64,000 bases of DNA from Ruminococcus sp. (GCA_017473775.1 JAFUJH010000041.1:1-64000); one strand, 5' to 3'. Shown: positions 54,153 to 64,000, counted from the stretch's first letter. Numbers and translations are program-made. Notes: generated by a model from the sequence alone, not told the origin.

Positions 54153-56399
54153 TTATTTTCTTGTTACAGAGGTGATACCGCTGATGGTGTTGAGACGAGC
54201 AATTACTGTCTTGAGATGACCTGTGTCGGTGACATCAATTGTAACATTGATGATAGCCATACCGTCAGGCAACTCGCGACAGTTAAGGGTACGAATCATA
54301 ATGTGCATTGCAGAAAGCTGGTTGGAAACATCTGCAAGGAAGCCTGTGCGGTCCATACCGATAATCTCCAGACTTGTCTGGAATACCTCGCGGACTGAGT
54401 GCTCCCAATGAGCGCTGACCCAACGGTCGGGCTCTTCAGCAGAAGTTATATCCCGAGGTACATTCTTACAGTTGCGGTTATGGATAGAAACGCCGTAACC
54501 GCGGGTTATAAAGCCGATGATATCATCGCCGGGTACCGGGTTACAACAACGGGAAAACTTGATGAGAACATCGTCCATTCCCTCAACGATAACACCTGAG
54601 CCGACCTTCTTGCGTTTGGGTGCTTCTGCAGGAACAGGAGGTACATATTCTGTATTGGGCTTCACATAGAGCTTCTGATACAAATCACGGATACGGGGCA
54701 TAATCTTCCACAATTGGATACCTCCGTAGCCGATAGCCGCATAGAAGTCGTCAAGAGTGTTGACCTGAATCTTCAGGTTGACCTTCTTGAGGAAATCCTC
54801 AAGCTCGTTCTCAGGAATATTGATTCCGTTCTTTTTAAGCTCACGCTCAAACTCTGCCTTACCCTCTGCGATATTTTCTTCTCTGCGTTCCTTCTTGAAC
54901 CAGGAACGAATCTTACTTCTTGCTTCTGAGGTACGAACAATCTTCAGCCAGTCACGCTTGGGGCCCTGTGCCTCCTTCTGAGTGAGAATCTCTACAATCT
55001 CACCTGTCTTCAGGGGATAATCGATAGGAACAATCCTGCGGTCTACCTTTGCACCTACCATACTGTTACCGACAGCAGAGTGGATAGCGTATGCAAGGTC
55101 GATAACTGTGGAGCCTGCAGGCAGGTTGATAACATCACCCTTGGGAGTAAATACAAATACCTCGTTGGGGTTAAGGTCAGTTTTGATTGTGCTTACAAGG
55201 TCGGTGGCATCAACGGAGTCCTTCTGAGTCTCCAGAATCTTACGCACCCAGGACAGATGCTCGTCGAGAGAATCGCCGTCCTTGCCGCCGACTCCTGCCT
55301 TGTACTTCCAGTGTGCGGCGATACCGTACTCAGCAGTATGGTGCATATCCCATGTACGAATCTGCACCTCAAAGGGAATACCTCTGTGGCTGATAACGGT
55401 AGTGTGCAGGGACTGATACATATTGGGCTTGGGTGTGGAAATATAGTCCTTGAAGCGGTTAGGAATGGGCTTGTATATATCGTGGATGATACCTAAGACA
55501 TTGTAGCAGTCTGTCATTGTGTTAACTATGACTCTGACTGCAAAAATATCGTAGATTTCGTCTATGGTTTTGCCCTTCATAAAGGTTTTACGGTAAATGC
55601 TGTGAATGCTCTTGACGCGGCCGCTGATGTAGATATCATCAATGACATCGCGGGACCTGTCAAGTATCTCTGCTTTAAGGTCAGCAATGAAGGACTCACG
55701 GTCACCGGCTGTCTTATTAAGCTCAGCCTCAATCTCTGCATAGCCTACAGGGTCAAGGTAACGAAGGGACAAATCCTCCATTTCCTCCTTGACAGCGGTG
55801 ATACCCAAGCGGTGAGCAATGGGAGCATAAACTTCCATTGTCTCCAGTGCGATATCGCGGCGTTTCTGCTCACGCATACACTCAATGGTACGCATATTGT
55901 GGAGTCGGTCTGCAAGCTTGATAATGATAACGCGGATATCGTTGCTCATAGCAATGAGCATCTTCCGCAGGTTCTCTGCCTGCTGCTCCTCTCGGTTGGA
56001 GTATTTAATTTTGGCAAGCTTTGTGAGTCCGTCAATAAGCAGGGCTATATCAGAGCCGAAATCCTTGGATATTTCATCCAGAGTTATCTCAGTGTCTTCT
56101 ACAACATCGTGGAGAAGTGCCGCAATGATGGAGTCTGTGTCCATACCAAGTCCTACAAGAATGTATGCTACAGACACAGGGTGGAGTATATACGGAAGTC
56201 CTGAGACTCTGCGCTGGTCCTTGTGTGCCTCGTATGCATACCGATATGCCTTATCTATGCGAGCCATATCGAACTTGAGTCCGCTGGACCTGATAAGCTC
56301 CTTCAAATCGCCGTAATCGTTATAATGACGCATATCAGAGCAATTGCCAAGTGAGCTTACACCTGTGTTGTTGATGTTATTATTGTCTGTTGTGCTCAT
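54153..56399 (-). CDS. rel: Bifunctional (p)ppGpp synthetase/hydrolase Rel
   Basis: Controls the stringent response. 748 aa from the ATG at 56399, which has GGGAGGTG and overlaps the recJ stop by 4 bp; a GTG at 56405 is less likely. Domains in order: HD hydrolase (LLHDVVEDTE near 97-106), synthetase (GRVKSIHSIYRK...YDIFAVRVIV), TGS (VFVFTPKGDVINLPAGSTVIDLAYAIH near 415-450), a helical/zinc-finger-like region, and a C-terminal ACT domain. The intact HD motif indicates hydrolase activity as well as synthesis. Confidence 0.97.
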   Translation of the reverse strand: MSTTDNNNINNTGVSSLGNCSDMRHYNDYGDLKELIRSSGLKFDMARIDKAYRYAYEAHKDQRRVSGLPYILHPVSVAYILVGLGMDTDSIIAALLHDVVEDTEITLDEISKDFGSDIALLIDGLTKLAKIKYSNREEQQAENLRKMLIAMSNDIRVIIIKLADRLHNMRTIECMREQKRRDIALETMEVYAPIAHRLGITAVKEEMEDLSLRYLDPVGYAEIEAELNKTAGDRESFIADLKAEILDRSRDVIDDIYISGRVKSIHSIYRKTFMKGKTIDEIYDIFAVRVIVNTMTDCYNVLGIIHDIYKPIPNRFKDYISTPKPNMYQSLHTTVISHRGIPFEVQIRTWDMHHTAEYGIAAHWKYKAGVGGKDGDSLDEHLSWVRKILETQKDSVDATDLVSTIKTDLNPNEVFVFTPKGDVINLPAGSTVIDLAYAIHSAVGNSMVGAKVDRRIVPIDYPLKTGEIVEILTQKEAQGPKRDWLKIVRTSEARSKIRSWFKKERREENIAEGKAEFERELKKNGINIPENELEDFLKKVNLKIQVNTLDDFYAAIGYGGIQLWKIMPRIRDLYQKLYVKPNTEYVPPVPAEAPKRKKVGSGVIVEGMDDVLIKFSRCCNPVPGDDIIGFITRGYGVSIHNRNCKNVPRDITSAEEPDRWVSAHWEHSVREVFQTSLEIIGMDRTGFLADVSNQLSAMHIMIRTLNCRELPDGMAIINVTIDVTDTGHLKTVIARLNTISGITSVTRK

Positions 56400-58435
56400 T
56401 TGCACACCTCCCTGAGTTCCTCTATTATAGGTGCTGAGTCAAGTGAAACCTTCCCATCCACCTGACACAGTGAAATTTCTGCTTTATTCATACCCTCCAG
56501 CATATCAATAAGCCGCAGCTCGCACATTGCTGTGAGAACAGTACGCAACTTGCCAAGAGGAATCCCAAGCTTTACTGACAGCATATCAACTGCACCGCTG
56601 TAGCCTGAGGAGCTTCTGAGAAAGCGATAGACTACGGTGAAGTCGTTTCTGTCAGGGAGGATGCTTCTTGCATCCTCAACGGTAACACTTCTGCCTGTGC
56701 AGAAGCGCTCGTATATACGCTCGGATTTAAGCTGAGCCTCGTTGTCGGTTGCACTTAGTTTGATATCCCTGACTATTATTGACAGGTATGTATTGCCTGA
56801 GTAGAAGTTTTTATCAAGGGATACAGCCAAATCCACAACATCCCCTACATTATAGCTAAAGCCTGTCACATCCACGCCGAAGCACATTGCTGTCACATGG
56901 GTACCCTCACGGGAGACAGTAAGCTTGCGGTGCTTACCGCCTGAAAGCTCCTTGATATCATCAATACGCATATTGTAGAGTCCGAACAAGGGTGCAGGGT
57001 TACCTGCTCCGAAGGGCTCCAGTGCAGATATACTGTCAAGGAGAGATAAATCCAACAATGTAGGATTAAGTTTACAATCAAGGTAAAGCTCAGGCAAAGG
57101 CATATCCTCAAGGCTGTCTGTATATGCATAGAGAGCTTCCTTGAATTTTTCTATATTCGAGCATTTGAGGGAGAATCCCACTGCCATGGGATGACCGCCG
57201 AAGTGCTCCAACAAATCACTGCAATTAAAAATTGCATCAGAAAGAGAGAAGCCCTCCACTGACCTGCCTGATGCACGGGCAGAGTCACCCTCACGGGAGA
57301 TAACTATACAGGGCTTACCGAAGGCACTCTTGACTCGGGCGGCAACAATGCCGATAACACCCTGATGCCAGTTATCGCCGTCGATAATAATTATACTCTG
57401 CATAGTAAGTGCAGGGTCGTTTTTGATTCTCTCGTCAATTTCTGCAAGGATATCCTTCTCTATCTGCTGACGGGTCTGGTTATCTGCAGAAAGCTCCTGC
57501 GCAAGCTTACGGGCAATATCGTCATCCTCTGTCAGTAAAAGTTCTACTGAACGGGAGGAAAGTCCAAGTCTGCCAACAGCGTTGATTCTGGGGACGATTG
57601 TGTATGCAAGAGTGCCTGCGGTGAGAGGTTTATCCTCGTAGCCTGCACTGCGGATGAGCTCCCTGATGCCGATTCTGTCTGTATCCTGCAGGAGTCGGAT
57701 ACCTTCCTTTACAATTGCTCTGTTCTCGTCAGTGAGGCTTACAACATCGCCGATTGTACCAAGAGCGGCTAAATCTGCAAAATTGTCCAGTATATCCTCT
57801 GTATCGGAATAGCCCTCCTCAAGAGCCATTACAAGCTTGAGCGCAACACCTACACCGGAAAGCTCCTTGAAGGTGCTGGGGCAATCATCCTGATGCAAAT
57901 CCACAACAGCTACTGCCTCGGGGATAACCTCGGGTACTGTGTGATGGTCGGTAACAACAGTGTCAACTCCCAGAGATTTGGCATAGGCTATCTCGTCATA
58001 AGCGGAGATACCATTGTCAACAGTAACAATGAGGCTGACGCCCTGAGCAAACAGCTGGGTTATAGCCTCGGTGTTCATACCATAGCCCTCCTCTGCTCTG
58101 GAGGGAATGTAATAGGTTACATTGGCACCTACGGAATCAAGATAGGAATACAGCAGTGCTGTAGCGGTAACGCCGTCGGCGTCGTAATCGCCGTAGACAC
58201 ATATCTTCTCAAAATTATCTATGGCTTTGCGGATTCGGTCTGTTGCCTTATCCATATCCTTGATGAGAAAAGGGTCGTGGAAAACAGGCTCATTGCTGAG
58301 GAAAGAAGCTATCTTTTCCTCATCTGTGAAGCCGCGGATGCACAACAGCACAGAGAGAAGCATGGGGATATCCATACTCTCACTGAGTCTGAGTGCCTCA
58401 GCCTTATCAAGTTGTGCTACAATCCATTTTCTCAT
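56396..58435 (-). CDS. recJ: Single-stranded-DNA exonuclease RecJ
   Basis: 5'-3' ssDNA exonuclease of recombination and mismatch repair. 679 aa. DHH-superfamily motifs: CVYGDYDADGVTATALLY (about 72-88), VDNGIS, VVTDHHTVPE (DHH near 163) and the DHHA1 GGHPMAVGFS block; the OB-fold region and a RecJ C-terminal domain follow. GGAG precedes the ATG. It starts a recJ-rel-dtd-MBL run of overlapping genes. Confidence 0.95.
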   Translation of the reverse strand: MRKWIVAQLDKAEALRLSESMDIPMLLSVLLCIRGFTDEEKIASFLSNEPVFHDPFLIKDMDKATDRIRKAIDNFEKICVYGDYDADGVTATALLYSYLDSVGANVTYYIPSRAEEGYGMNTEAITQLFAQGVSLIVTVDNGISAYDEIAYAKSLGVDTVVTDHHTVPEVIPEAVAVVDLHQDDCPSTFKELSGVGVALKLVMALEEGYSDTEDILDNFADLAALGTIGDVVSLTDENRAIVKEGIRLLQDTDRIGIRELIRSAGYEDKPLTAGTLAYTIVPRINAVGRLGLSSRSVELLLTEDDDIARKLAQELSADNQTRQQIEKDILAEIDERIKNDPALTMQSIIIIDGDNWHQGVIGIVAARVKSAFGKPCIVISREGDSARASGRSVEGFSLSDAIFNCSDLLEHFGGHPMAVGFSLKCSNIEKFKEALYAYTDSLEDMPLPELYLDCKLNPTLLDLSLLDSISALEPFGAGNPAPLFGLYNMRIDDIKELSGGKHRKLTVSREGTHVTAMCFGVDVTGFSYNVGDVVDLAVSLDKNFYSGNTYLSIIVRDIKLSATDNEAQLKSERIYERFCTGRSVTVEDARSILPDRNDFTVVYRFLRSSSGYSGAVDMLSVKLGIPLGKLRTVLTAMCELRLIDMLEGMNKAEISLCQVDGKVSLDSAPIIEELREVCK

Positions 58436-58461
58436 AATTTACTCCAATTTATGTATATTTA

Positions 58462-60138
58462 TTAGTTGGCGGATGTATTGTCTGCAAGCAGCTCACGGGC
58501 GTAATCATAGGCGGCATCCCCCACCTGTACTCCGCCGATAATACGGGCAAGCTCGTCAACTCTGCCTTCATAGGAGAGGCGAGCAACATTTGTGTATGTT
58601 CTGCCGTCCTTCTCGCTCTTGCTGATAAGGAAGTGGGAATCTGCAAGGGCGGCAATCTGAGGCAGATGTGTGACACAAAGTGCCTGTGTGCCTGAACTGA
58701 CACCCTTGAGGGCATCGCCTACTCTGCGTGCGGCAGAGCCTGAGATACCTGTATCAACCTCGTCAAAAATCAATGTATCGGTAGGGTCTGAGTGAGAGAG
58801 GACAGTTTTGATAGCAAGCATCATTCGGGAAAGCTCACCGCCTGAGGCGACCTTTGCCACAGGCTTGGGAGGCTCGCCTGCATTGGTGGAGACGAGAAAT
58901 TCAATCTGGTCGATGCCATTCTCCCCAAGAGGACAGGTAAGCTGAGAGACTGCCACAGTTGCACTGGGCATATCAAGCTTACGCATTTGCTCTGTGACCT
59001 GAGAGCAGAAGTCATCTGCGATTTTTCTGCGTTTTTCTGAGATGGAAACTGCAAGAGAATTGCACAGTGCAAAGGAGGCTTGCTGCTCCTGCGTAAGCTT
59101 TTCTCTGTCTTCCTCGAATCTGCATATTGCATCAAATTCGGCTTTTATATTTTCAAGATACTGAAGCATTTCCTCCTCGGTATCTCCGTATTTCTTTGAA
59201 AGCTTATTAATTAAATCAAGGCGTTGTTCAATTTCCTCCAGACGCTGAGGGTCATCCTCGATGCTATCCCCTGCACGGCTGATATCAGAGGCTAAATCCT
59301 GAAGCTCAAAATAACAGTTGCGAAGCCGCTCTGAGATATCGGTAAAAGAGGATACAAGCTGTGCGGCACTGTCAACCTGGTCTGAAACATCAGACAGCAC
59401 AGACAAGGCACCCTGAAGCTCGCCTCCGTCACCGCTGAGGAGATATGAGGCGTTTGACAGGTATTCTCTGAGTCGCTGAGAATTGCACAGGACACTGCGT
59501 TCTTCAACGAGGGCATCCTGCTCACCTATCTGCAGGTCTGCCTCCTCCAGCTCGTTAATCTGGAACGAGAGCAGGTCAGCACGGCGTGCACGGTCACGGT
59601 CATCGGACTCCTTCTGATTAAGAATACGCGTAAGCTCCTTATAGTGTGCGTACTCACGCCTGTATTCCTCAAGGTCCTGAGACAGATTGCCCAGAGAATC
59701 AATGTAGCCTATGTGCAAATCAGGCGACATAAGCTCGTAGCTCTCGTGCTGTCCGTGGATATTGATAAGGTATCTGCCGATATCTTTCAATGCCGAGAGA
59801 GCCGCAGGTCTGCCGTTAACGCGGCAATTGTTCTTACCTGCAAGGGTAAACTCCCTCTCAATTAAAAGCTTGCCGTCTTCAAGGCTATAGCCGAGAGTGT
59901 CAAGAGTTTTGAGCACTGCATCCCCCACATCGGTAAAGGTTGCACTGACATAAGAGGAGTCGGCACCTGTACGGACAAGCTCACGGGAGGTACGCCTGCC
60001 GAGCACTGCAGAGATAGCGTCGATGACGATACTCTTACCGGCACCTGTCTCACCTGTGAGCACATTGAGTCCTTTGGTGAATTCTATGTTTGTTTTTTCG
60101 ATAACTGCTATGTTTTCGATATAAAGTTCTGTAAGCAT
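58462..60138 (-). CDS. recN: DNA repair protein RecN
   Basis: SMC-like ATPase acting early at double-strand breaks. 558 aa. Walker A GETGAGKS near 31-38, central coiled coil (about 155-370), and ABC signature with Walker B ASGGELSRMMLAIKTVL...LIFDEVDTGISG near 440-480. Follows argR by about 40 nt, in the standard Firmicute order argR-recN. Confidence 0.97.
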   Translation of the reverse strand: MLTELYIENIAVIEKTNIEFTKGLNVLTGETGAGKSIVIDAISAVLGRRTSRELVRTGADSSYVSATFTDVGDAVLKTLDTLGYSLEDGKLLIEREFTLAGKNNCRVNGRPAALSALKDIGRYLINIHGQHESYELMSPDLHIGYIDSLGNLSQDLEEYRREYAHYKELTRILNQKESDDRDRARRADLLSFQINELEEADLQIGEQDALVEERSVLCNSQRLREYLSNASYLLSGDGGELQGALSVLSDVSDQVDSAAQLVSSFTDISERLRNCYFELQDLASDISRAGDSIEDDPQRLEEIEQRLDLINKLSKKYGDTEEEMLQYLENIKAEFDAICRFEEDREKLTQEQQASFALCNSLAVSISEKRRKIADDFCSQVTEQMRKLDMPSATVAVSQLTCPLGENGIDQIEFLVSTNAGEPPKPVAKVASGGELSRMMLAIKTVLSHSDPTDTLIFDEVDTGISGSAARRVGDALKGVSSGTQALCVTHLPQIAALADSHFLISKSEKDGRTYTNVARLSYEGRVDELARIIGGVQVGDAAYDYARELLADNTSAN

Positions 60139-60177
60139 AATAAGACCTGATTCTTATAAATTGGTGATATGCAGGTA

Positions 60178-60627
60178 TCAGACTACATAATCGTTAAGGC
60201 TCTGCACAAGGGAGGTTGCAGAGGCTGTATCTGTGCAGGCAATGAATATGGTATCGTCACCTGCAAGAGAGCCTACTACTGATGGCAGGCTCATAGTGTC
60301 TATGGCGGCACAAGCGGCTGACGCCATACCGCTGAAGGTCTTAACAACTACAATATTCTGGGCTGTCTCTACAGAAACAATAGAGCCTGAAAGTATGCCT
60401 GAAAATCCGTTTTTAACATCAGGCTGAATACCTGTGGGAGCAGAATATCTGTACTTGCCGTCTATACTGTGAGTCTTTTGCAGACGGAGAGTCTTGATAT
60501 CTCTGGAGACAGTGGACTGGGTTACCGAGTAGCCCTCCTCCTTCAGCTTCTGCAACAACTCCTCCTGAGTTGTAATGGGGTAATTCTTAATGAGCTCAAG
60601 TATTTTTGCGTGTCGGTTGAGTTTCAT
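60178..60627 (-). CDS. argR: Arginine repressor
   Basis: Hexameric arginine-dependent regulator, 149 aa. N-terminal winged HTH (about 1-65; ITTQEELLQKLKEEGYSVTQSTVSRDIKTLRL) and C-terminal arginine-binding oligomerisation domain (about 75-149; NIVVVKTFSGMASAACAAIDTM, VVGSLAGDDTIFIACTD with the GDDT ligand loop). Its likely target is the ARG-box promoter of argG in this window. GAAGGTGA precedes the ATG. Located between nadK and recN as is usual. Confidence 0.97.
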   Translation of the reverse strand: MKLNRHAKILELIKNYPITTQEELLQKLKEEGYSVTQSTVSRDIKTLRLQKTHSIDGKYRYSAPTGIQPDVKNGFSGILSGSIVSVETAQNIVVVKTFSGMASAACAAIDTMSLPSVVGSLAGDDTIFIACTDTASATSLVQSLNDYVV

Positions 60628-60657
60628 ATCCGTTCACCTTCTTATATGTATTGAAGC

Positions 60658-61497
60658 TTACAGCTTCTCGCCTGCAATTTTATAGAAATTTTTATCCTTG
60701 AGATTTATCATTTTAAGCTTGTGTGACGACTTGCTTATCTGTACAATATCGCTGCCTGCAAGTGCCACCGACACCTGACCGTCTACTGTCAGATACGAGG
60801 TATCCGGTGAGTTACAGCTTACTGACAGGACTGTGTCCTCAGAGAAGATAACAGTACGGGCTGTGAGAGAATGAGGACAGACGGGAGTAAGCTCAATAAG
60901 GCTCAGGTAAGGGTCAATAACAGGGCCTCCTGCAGAAAGTGCATATGCGGTAGAGCCTGTGGGAGTTGAGAAAAGAAGCCCGTCAGCACGGTAGTTGCAT
61001 ATACGCTCGCCCTCTACAAACACATCAAGGTCGATAATACAGGAGAGAGAGCCACGGGAGATAACTGCATCGTTAACTGCAAGGTAGGACTGCTTTGAGC
61101 CATCCTGATGGATAACGGCTACATCAAGGAGCATTCTTTCTCTTATAATATAATCACCTGTAACAAGGCGTGTAAGAGCTGATATCTCGGAAGGCTCAAG
61201 CTCTGCAACATAGCCCAGAGTGCCTAAGTTGACACCCACAACAGGCTTATCTGACAGAGCACTGTGCCGTGCACTGTGGATAATTGTGCCGTCACCGCCG
61301 ACTGTTACTGCACAATCGCAGTGAGAAAAAAGCTCATCATAGGTGCTGTAATACTTACCACCCTGTGTTGTGATACTATCCTTGAGAGCACAAGGGAGTA
61401 AAACAGACGCACCTGCGTCTGTAAGCAGGGTTGCAATCTGCTGTGCACATAGGACAGCCCTGGGCTTATCTGCATTAGGAATCAATGCAATCTTCAC
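60658..61497 (-). CDS. nadK: NAD kinase
   Basis: Phosphorylates NAD to NADP. 279 aa. The GGDGT motif (VTVGGDGTIIHSAR near 67-80) and the NE/D-type and TPTGSTAYALSAGGP blocks are intact. GTG start at 61497 with AAGGAGG. Lies between tlyA and argR. Confidence 0.96.
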   Translation of the reverse strand: MKIALIPNADKPRAVLCAQQIATLLTDAGASVLLPCALKDSITTQGGKYYSTYDELFSHCDCAVTVGGDGTIIHSARHSALSDKPVVGVNLGTLGYVAELEPSEISALTRLVTGDYIIRERMLLDVAVIHQDGSKQSYLAVNDAVISRGSLSCIIDLDVFVEGERICNYRADGLLFSTPTGSTAYALSAGGPVIDPYLSLIELTPVCPHSLTARTVIFSEDTVLSVSCNSPDTSYLTVDGQVSVALAGSDIVQISKSSHKLKMINLKDKNFYKIAGEKL

Positions 61498-61499
61498 GA

Positions 61500-62309
61500 T
61501 TATGCCTCCTTGTCCAGCTCCTTATGGGAAGCGTTTGAAAGTTCTTCGGGGGTGATATCAGTGTAAAGTGTGGGCTCGTTGCTTGTTCTGATATGGATGA
61601 GGTATTCGATGTTACCCTCGGGACCTTTGACGGGTGAATAGTCAAGTCCCAGTACATCGAAGCCGCACTCAAGACAGAAGTCACGGATAGCGGCAATAAC
61701 CTCGGTATGTACAGCCTTATCGCGGACTACGCCCTTCTTGCCTACCTTGCCTCTGCCTGCCTCAAACTGAGGCTTTATAAGGCAGACACCCTGACCATTA
61801 TCAGATAGCAGTTGCCTTGCAACAGGAAGGATAAGCTTGAGGGAAATAAAGGACACATCCACAGAGAAGAAGTCTATCTTATCCTCAATCATATCGGGTG
61901 TGACCTTGCGGAAATTGGTGCGTTCCATATTGACTACGCGGTCATCGTTTCGCAGTTTCCATGCAAGCTGGCCGTAGCCTACATCAATGGAATAAACCTT
62001 CTTTGCACCATTCTGGAGCATACAATCGGTGAAACCTCCTGTGGATGCACCGATATCCATTGCAACCACATCCTGCAAATCAAGGTTGAAGGAAGCAACT
62101 GCCTTCTCAAGTTTGAGTCCGCCGCGGCTGACATATTTAAGAGCAGGACCTCTGACCTCAAGGTTGCAGTCCTCCTCGTACGAACTGCCGCATTTGTCAG
62201 CCTTCTGGTTATTGACATATACAAGACCTGCCATAATTACAGCCTTGGCTTTCTCACGGCTTTCTGCAAGTCCTTTTTCGTATACAAGTATATCAAGTCG
62301 TTTTTTCAT
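61500..62309 (-). CDS. tlyA: TlyA-family rRNA 2'-O-methyltransferase
   Basis: 269 aa: N-terminal S4 domain (KKRLDILVYEKGLAESREKAKAVIMAGLVYVN) and an FtsJ-type Rossmann methyltransferase (VVAMDIGASTGGFTDCMLQNGA, with KDKE-type catalytic residues spread along the domain). In mycobacteria TlyA methylates 16S and 23S rRNA ribose; the family was once annotated as haemolysin, which the sequence does not support. It lies directly between dxs and nadK. Confidence 0.94.
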   Translation of the reverse strand: MKKRLDILVYEKGLAESREKAKAVIMAGLVYVNNQKADKCGSSYEEDCNLEVRGPALKYVSRGGLKLEKAVASFNLDLQDVVAMDIGASTGGFTDCMLQNGAKKVYSIDVGYGQLAWKLRNDDRVVNMERTNFRKVTPDMIEDKIDFFSVDVSFISLKLILPVARQLLSDNGQGVCLIKPQFEAGRGKVGKKGVVRDKAVHTEVIAAIRDFCLECGFDVLGLDYSPVKGPEGNIEYLIHIRTSNEPTLYTDITPEELSNASHKELDKEA

Positions 62310-62322
62310 AAACTAACTCCGG

Positions 62323-64000
62323 TTATTTTCTCAAAATATCAAACATACCCTCTGCGTCCAGCTTCAATGCGTGGAGCGCCTCTGTATCCTTGGAATGAGG
62401 AATGAACATATCCTCAATAGCTGTAATTGCATATGAGCCTTCAAACCTGAGCTTCACAAGCTCTGACTCAAAGGTGTCTCCCACTCCGCCTGAGCGCATA
62501 CCCTCCTCAAAGAAGTGAACACGCCTGAAGCAGGATGCAAAGCGAATAGCCTCGGGGTCGATGGGTTTTATACGGCAAAGCTTGAGGATACAGACCTCCT
62601 TGCCGACAGACGAGAGCATCTCCTTAGCCTTGCAAGCCTGAGCAAAAAGTCTGCCATAGGTGACAATAAGGCGTGAGGCGTTAGGGTTACCGTATACGCT
62701 GAAGTTGATTCCGTTATGAGTGAAATCATCAGGACGGAAAGGCTCTGAACCTCGGGGATAGCGAACAGCAGTAAGGCCCTTTTCTTTATTGACAGCTTGG
62801 TTGATACAAGCCCTCAGGTCGTCAAAATAGCAGGGTGAGTAGATAGTGGTTGAGGGAATAGTGTTAAGAATTGAAACATCAAACACGCCCTGATGGGTCT
62901 CTCCGTCCTCACCTACTATACCTGCACGGTCAACACCCAATACAAGGTGGAGCTTCTGAGCGGCGGCATCGTGTACAAGCTGGTCATATGCACGCTGGAG
63001 AAAGCTTGAGTACACTGCAAAAACAGGAGTCATACCCTGAGAAGCAAGACCGCATCCGAAGGTGACAGCGTGCTCCTCGGCAATGCCTACATCGAAAAAC
63101 CTGTCTTTAAAACGCGAGGAAAAATCAGAGAGTCCTGTGCCTGTGGTCATAGCCGCAGTGATAGCACAGATTTTTGAGTCCTGCTGTGCAAGTCCGCACA
63201 GGCAATCGCCGAAGCAATCGCTGTAGGAGTCGGAATGAGACAGCGGCTCGCCTGTGTCGATATCAAACCTGCCGATACCGTGGAAGCTCTTGGGGTCATC
63301 CTCTGCAAACTGATAACCCTTACCCTTGACAGTAACGGCATGGATAATGACAGGTCGGTTCACCTTCTTTGCCGCCTGCAGGACAGTTATAAGGCTGTCA
63401 AGATTATGGCCGTCAACAGGGCCGTAATAATGGAAGCCGAAATTCTCGAACATATTTGTTTTGTATATTTTCTTTTTAAACCCGTTTTTAAAGTTGGTCA
63501 GGAAGATAACAAAGGGTCTGCCCACAAGGGGAATTTTGGTAAGAAAACGCTCCAAGTCCATCTTGGCGTTAAGATACCAAGGGCTGACACGGATTCTGGT
63601 CAGGTGGCGTGACAATGCTCCTACATTCTTGGAGATTGACATTTTGTTATCGTTGAGGATAACAATGAAGTTACGCTTGAGCCTGCCTGCATTGTTCATA
63701 CCCTCAAAGGCGAGTCCGCCTGTAAAGGAGCCGTCACCGATAAAGGCTATGGTGTGGCTATTATCCCCTGACAGTTGCTTTGCCTTGGCGATACCTAAGG
63801 CGGCAGAGATAGAGGTACTGCTGTGACCTGCACCGAATACATCGTAGGGGCTCTCGTATCTTCTGGGGAAGCCTGACAGTCCACCAGTACGGCGGATGGT
63901 GTCAATTTTATCGTATCTGCCTGTGAGCATCTTATGGGTATAGCACTGGTGGCCTACATCCCATACGATAGAATCCCGCGGACAATCAAAGACATAGTGC
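62323..64000 (-). CDS. dxs: 1-deoxy-D-xylulose-5-phosphate synthase, 5' end outside window
   Basis: Thiamine-diphosphate enzyme condensing pyruvate and glyceraldehyde 3-phosphate at the start of the MEP pathway. The frame stays open to the window edge, reading HYVFDCPRDSIVWDVGHQ at the truncated N-side before the internal MLTGRYDKIDT; about 60 further residues are expected outside. GHSSTSISAALG, the ThDP motif GDGSFTGGLAFEGMNNAG and the catalytic Glu in GIAEEHAVTFGCGLA are visible, with the transketolase C-domain after. First gene seen of dxs-tlyA-nadK-argR-recN. Confidence 0.97.
   Translation of the reverse strand, partial: HYVFDCPRDSIVWDVGHQCYTHKMLTGRYDKIDTIRRTGGLSGFPRRYESPYDVFGAGHSSTSISAALGIAKAKQLSGDNSHTIAFIGDGSFTGGLAFEGMNNAGRLKRNFIVILNDNKMSISKNVGALSRHLTRIRVSPWYLNAKMDLERFLTKIPLVGRPFVIFLTNFKNGFKKKIYKTNMFENFGFHYYGPVDGHNLDSLITVLQAAKKVNRPVIIHAVTVKGKGYQFAEDDPKSFHGIGRFDIDTGEPLSHSDSYSDCFGDCLCGLAQQDSKICAITAAMTTGTGLSDFSSRFKDRFFDVGIAEEHAVTFGCGLASQGMTPVFAVYSSFLQRAYDQLVHDAAAQKLHLVLGVDRAGIVGEDGETHQGVFDVSILNTIPSTTIYSPCYFDDLRACINQAVNKEKGLTAVRYPRGSEPFRPDDFTHNGINFSVYGNPNASRLIVTYGRLFAQACKAKEMLSSVGKEVCILKLCRIKPIDPEAIRFASCFRRVHFFEEGMRSGGVGDTFESELVKLRFEGSYAITAIEDMFIPHSKDTEALHALKLDAEGMFDILRK

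Noticed and set aside
55602..56204. 200-codon plus-strand frame opposite rel
   Set aside because: Antisense shadow of the HD/synthetase region of rel.
61500..62309. Haemolysin label for the TlyA protein
   Set aside because: S4 plus FtsJ methyltransferase domains indicate rRNA methylation; nothing suggests a secreted toxin.

Overview
The window looks like chromosome from a spore-forming, starch-using gut Firmicute, most likely a Ruminococcus of the R. bromii type (inference). Signs are Firmicute gene orders (dxs-tlyA-nadK-argR-recN; mazG-hup-rqcP-yabP-yabQ-divIC-S1 protein), sporulation genes (spoIIR, yabP, yabQ, a SpoVB/MurJ-like flippase), a CIRCE-controlled groESL, AddAB rather than RecBCD, and a secreted protein joining a dockerin, a CBM26-like starch-binding module and an esterase. 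There is no rRNA, transposase or prophage. Nearly all genes are on the minus strand.

1-6.8 kb: a type II-A CRISPR-Cas locus. The array (10 full repeats, running off the left edge), leader, csn2, cas2, cas1 and a 1314-aa cas9 all read on the minus strand. The tracrRNA is divergent on the plus strand, inside the probable 5' leader of the cas mRNA. 6.9-10.1 kb: mntP, an unusual array of small hairpins, tRNA-Leu(CAA), then a restriction-modification system with a controller (C) protein and putative nuclease on the plus strand and a C5-cytosine methyltransferase converging on the minus strand. CRISPR and R-M together form a small defence island.

10.2-29.5 kb: mostly housekeeping. An fhs-tsaE-tsaB-rpiB operon runs into the methyltransferase; rodA is divergent from fhs. 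Then a hairpin-rich repeat, the dockerin esterase, addA/addB, spoIIR, an Lrp regulator-aminotransferase-ispE operon, a LURP-one-like protein, and an O-antigen-ligase-type membrane protein with a sugar-phosphate transferase. 29.6-31.3 kb, plus strand: a DUF1292 gene, a probable 6S RNA and gpsA.

31.3-39.4 kb: a complete arginine pathway operon, argG-H-C-J-B-D-F, behind a promoter covered by two ARG boxes; its likely repressor ArgR is encoded at 60.2 kb. 39.6-46.0 kb: two lipoproteins (one a polysaccharide deacetylase), groES-groEL, a stand-alone substrate-binding lipoprotein and an rRNA methyltransferase. 46-52 kb: hpf and the yab/spore/division cluster, a flippase and HemZ. 53-64 kb: an MBL hydrolase, dtd, rel, recJ, recN, argR, nadK, tlyA and dxs, the last cut by the right edge.
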